Positions 62,130 to 64,000 of a stretch of DNA of 64,000 nucleotides are shown here, in pieces (the stretch's first letter is position 1; each line of letters begins with the position of its first letter). Source of the stretch: Hyphomicrobiales bacterium (lineage in GTDB: Bacteria; Pseudomonadota; Alphaproteobacteria; Rhizobiales; Beijerinckiaceae); NCBI GenBank assembly GCA_930633495.1, contig CAKNFJ010000001.1, positions 1,674,001 through 1,738,000 on the forward strand, read 5' to 3'. Made by a program: the position numbers and the translations under genes. Under the pieces are notes generated by a model. It had not been told where the DNA came from. It did not search any database and saw nothing but the letters and a program-made list of their open reading frames with translations.

Positions 62130-62894
62130 TCAGCGGATGTTGGCCTTGTCGTCGTAGAGCTTGAAGTCGACCATCGTGCCGAGCACCTGCAGATAGGCGA
62201 TCAGGGCGTCGGCTTCGGTGATGCGCTGCGGGTCGCCGTCGAAATCGCGCGACTGCGCCTTGGGATAGCGCTTCTCCAGATCGCTCTGGCCGGGATGGTC
62301 CGGCGTCGCCTGCGCCCGCAGGTCGGCCTGCGCCTGAGCCACCATCTCGTCGGTATAGGGCACGCCGCTGGCGCGGTTGGCGCGCAGATCCTCCGCGATG
62401 TCGCCGAAGGCGAGGTCGGTCTTCGCCAGGAAGGGATAGCCCGGCATGATCGACTGCGGCACGACCGCACGCGGCTCGGCGAGATGCGCCCGCTGCCATT
62501 CGTCGGAATACTTGCCGCCGACGCGGGCAAGGTCCGGCCCGGTGCGCTTGGAGCCCCACTGGAAGGGCTTGTCGTACATGCTCTCGGCCGCGAGCGAGTA
62601 ATGCCCGTAGCGCTCGACCTCGTCGCGCAGCGGCCGGATCATCTGGCTGTGGCAGTTGTAGCAGCCCTCGCGGACATAGATCGCGCGCCCGGCGAGCTCG
62701 AGCGGGGTGTAGGGCCGCATGCCCTGCACGGTCTCGATCGTGTTCTTCAGGTAGAAGAGCGGCGCGATCTCGACGAGGCCGCCGACCGAGATCACCAGCA
62801 GCACGCCGATGGCGAGGATGATCGAGTTGGTCTCGAAGATCTTGTGCTTGGCCCAGAGCGACTTGCGCGCCGGCTTGTGTTCGATGCTCGTCAT
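62130..62894 (-). CDS. ccoO: cbb3 oxidase monoheme cytochrome c subunit CcoO/FixO
   Basis: A 254-residue subunit with an N-terminal membrane anchor ([20 protein letters not shown]) and one heme motif in [39 protein letters not shown] and the C-terminal [20 protein letters not shown] are conserved in FixO. It carries electrons from CcoP to the CcoN active site. It is 12 bases from ccoN. Confidence 0.95.
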   Translation of the reverse strand: MTSIEHKPARKSLWAKHKIFETNSIILAIGVLLVISVGGLVEIAPLFYLKNTIETVQGMRPYTPLELAGRAIYVREGCYNCHSQMIRPLRDEVERYGHYSLAAESMYDKPFQWGSKRTGPDLARVGGKYSDEWQRAHLAEPRAVVPQSIMPGYPFLAKTDLAFGDIAEDLRANRASGVPYTDEMVAQAQADLRAQATPDHPGQSDLEKRYPKAQSRDFDGDPQRITEADALIAYLQVLGTMVDFKLYDDKANIR

Positions 62895-62906
62895 TCCGGA
62901 AACTCC

Positions 62907-64000
62907 TCAGACGGCCATGGCCAGCGGCGCCGGTGCCTCGTCCTCACGCGGCATCTCGGCCGCGCTCTCGGAGCGCACGGTCATCCAGAGGTTGAAGGCC
63001 ATGATCAGCGCGCCGATCAGGAACAGCGCCCCGCCGAGCGCGCGGATCACATAGAAGGGGTGCATCGCGGCGACGGTCTCGATGAAGGAATATTCGAGGA
63101 AGCCGAGCGAGTTATAGGCACGCCACATCAGGCCCTGCAGGATGCCGGAGACCCACATCGCCGTGATGTAGAAGACGATGCCGAGCGTCGAGATCCAGAA
63201 GTGCCAGCTCACCAGCTTGAGCGAGTAGAGCCCCTTGCGGTTCCATAGCCAGGGCACCAGGCAGTAGATCGCGCCGAAGGAGATGTAGGCGACCCATCCC
63301 AACGCGCCGGAATGGACGTGGCCGATGGTCCAGTCGGTGTAGTGCGACAGGGCGTTCACGGCCTTGATCGACATCAGCGGGCCTTCGAAGGTCGACATGC
63401 CGTAGAAGGCGAGCGAAACCACCATCATCCGCAGCACAGGGTCGGTGCGCAGCCGGTCCCAGGCGCCCGAGAGGGTCATGATGCCGTTGATCATGCCACC
63501 CCAGGAGGGCATCCACAGCATGATCGAGAAGGTCATGCCGAGTGTCTGCGCCCAGTCGGGCAGCGCGGTGTAGTGGAGATGGTGCGGGCCGGCCCAGATG
63601 TAGATGAAGATCAGGGCCCAGAAATGGATGATCGAGAGCCGGTAGCTGTAGATCGGCCGTTCCGCGCGCTTGGGCACGAAATAGTACACGATCGCGAGGA
63701 AGCCGGCGGTGAGGAAGAAGCCGACCGCGTTATGGCCGTACCACCACTGGAACATCGCATCCTGCACGCCCGACCAGAGGCCGTAGGACTTCGGCGACAG
63801 GATCGAGACCGGCACCGCGACGTTGTTGCCGATGTGCAGGACGGCGATGGTCAGGATGAAGCCGAGATAGAACCAGTTCGCCACATAGATATGCGGCTCC
63901 TTGCGCTTCTTCAGCGTGCCGAGGAACACCAGCAGATAGACGACCCAGACGATGGTCAGCCAGAGATCAGCATACCATTCCGGCTCGGCGTATTCCTTGC
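62907..64000 (-). CDS. ccoN: cbb3 oxidase catalytic subunit CcoN/FixN, C-terminal part
   Basis: The frame stays open to the window edge, giving about 364 C-terminal residues; the gene starts to the right of the window. [40 protein letters not shown] and [20 protein letters not shown] carry the histidines for CuB and the hemes and the family's cross-linked Tyr region. Membrane helices run throughout. This subunit reduces O2 to water at low oxygen. FixK/FNR-type boxes, if present, would lie upstream, outside the window. Confidence 0.95.
   Translation of the reverse strand, partial: KEYAEPEWYADLWLTIVWVVYLLVFLGTLKKRKEPHIYVANWFYLGFILTIAVLHIGNNVAVPVSILSPKSYGLWSGVQDAMFQWWYGHNAVGFFLTAGFLAIVYYFVPKRAERPIYSYRLSIIHFWALIFIYIWAGPHHLHYTALPDWAQTLGMTFSIMLWMPSWGGMINGIMTLSGAWDRLRTDPVLRMMVVSLAFYGMSTFEGPLMSIKAVNALSHYTDWTIGHVHSGALGWVAYISFGAIYCLVPWLWNRKGLYSLKLVSWHFWISTLGIVFYITAMWVSGILQGLMWRAYNSLGFLEYSFIETVAAMHPFYVIRALGGALFLIGALIMAFNLWMTVRSESAAEMPREDEAPAPLAMAV

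Noticed and set aside
1..64000. CRISPR arrays, phage genes, insertion sequences, tRNA or rRNA genes
   Set aside because: I looked for regular repeats, transposase or integrase motifs and RNA gene signatures and saw none that I could support.

Overview
The window reads as a chromosomal segment of a high-GC alphaproteobacterium of the order Hyphomicrobiales. The evidence is the DctABD locus with a sigma-54 promoter, a ccoNOQP-ccoGHIS (fixNOQP-fixGHIS) cluster, an ECF-sigma/anti-sigma-linked sulfite dehydrogenase operon, and Rhizobiales-type palindromic intergenic repeats. Bosea or a close relative is my best guess; this is inference from gene content, not a database match. Coding density is high, many genes overlap by 1-4 bases, and I see no phage, insertion sequence, CRISPR array, tRNA or rRNA.

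Layout: 1-2.8 kb holds the end of a branched-chain-amino-acid-type binding protein, an acyl-CoA ligase and an AcuI-like reductase. 2.9-6.4 kb (minus strand) is an ECF sigma factor, its anti-sigma factor, SorA, SorB and a second cytochrome c, with an ECF-type promoter in front of sorA. 6.6-10.5 kb holds small uncharacterised proteins and a divergent LysR/flavin-oxidoreductase pair with a nested dyad between them. 10.9-17.4 kb is a DeoR-type regulator followed by import-and-hydrolysis cassette A: Ugp-like ATPase, Tat-exported binding protein, two permeases, a metallophosphoesterase and an inositol-monophosphatase-family enzyme. 17.6-24.7 kb holds succinate-semialdehyde dehydrogenase, a globin-coupled chemoreceptor, an alkylsulfatase-like hydrolase, a CDP-alcohol phosphatidyltransferase and an AraC regulator. 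24.8-29.5 kb is dctA diverging from dctBD. 29.5-36.3 kb holds ribokinase, homogentisate dioxygenase with a divergent MarR regulator, a BisC-like molybdoenzyme and a DadA/PuuB-like FAD oxidoreductase. 36.5-44.9 kb is a complete Wsp-type surface-sensing/c-di-GMP operon in the order WspA-B-C-D-E-F-R. 45.0-47.9 kb holds an atypical SDR, a LysR regulator and an M20 amidohydrolase. 48.1-53.9 kb is cassette B, which repeats cassette A gene for gene except that the phosphoesterase is of the endonuclease/exonuclease/phosphatase fold. 54.1-56.6 kb is an FtsK-type translocase with no visible membrane domain. 56.7-64.0 kb is the cbb3 oxidase and its assembly genes, with ccoN running off the right edge.

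The most interesting item is the pair of paralogous cassettes at 11.7-17.4 and 48.1-53.9 kb. Each couples a glycerol-3-phosphate-type ABC importer to a phosphodiesterase candidate and then a phosphomonoesterase candidate. This suggests import of a phosphodiester compound followed by stepwise hydrolysis in the cytoplasm, a logic like the agrocinopine (acc) pathway but built from different protein families.
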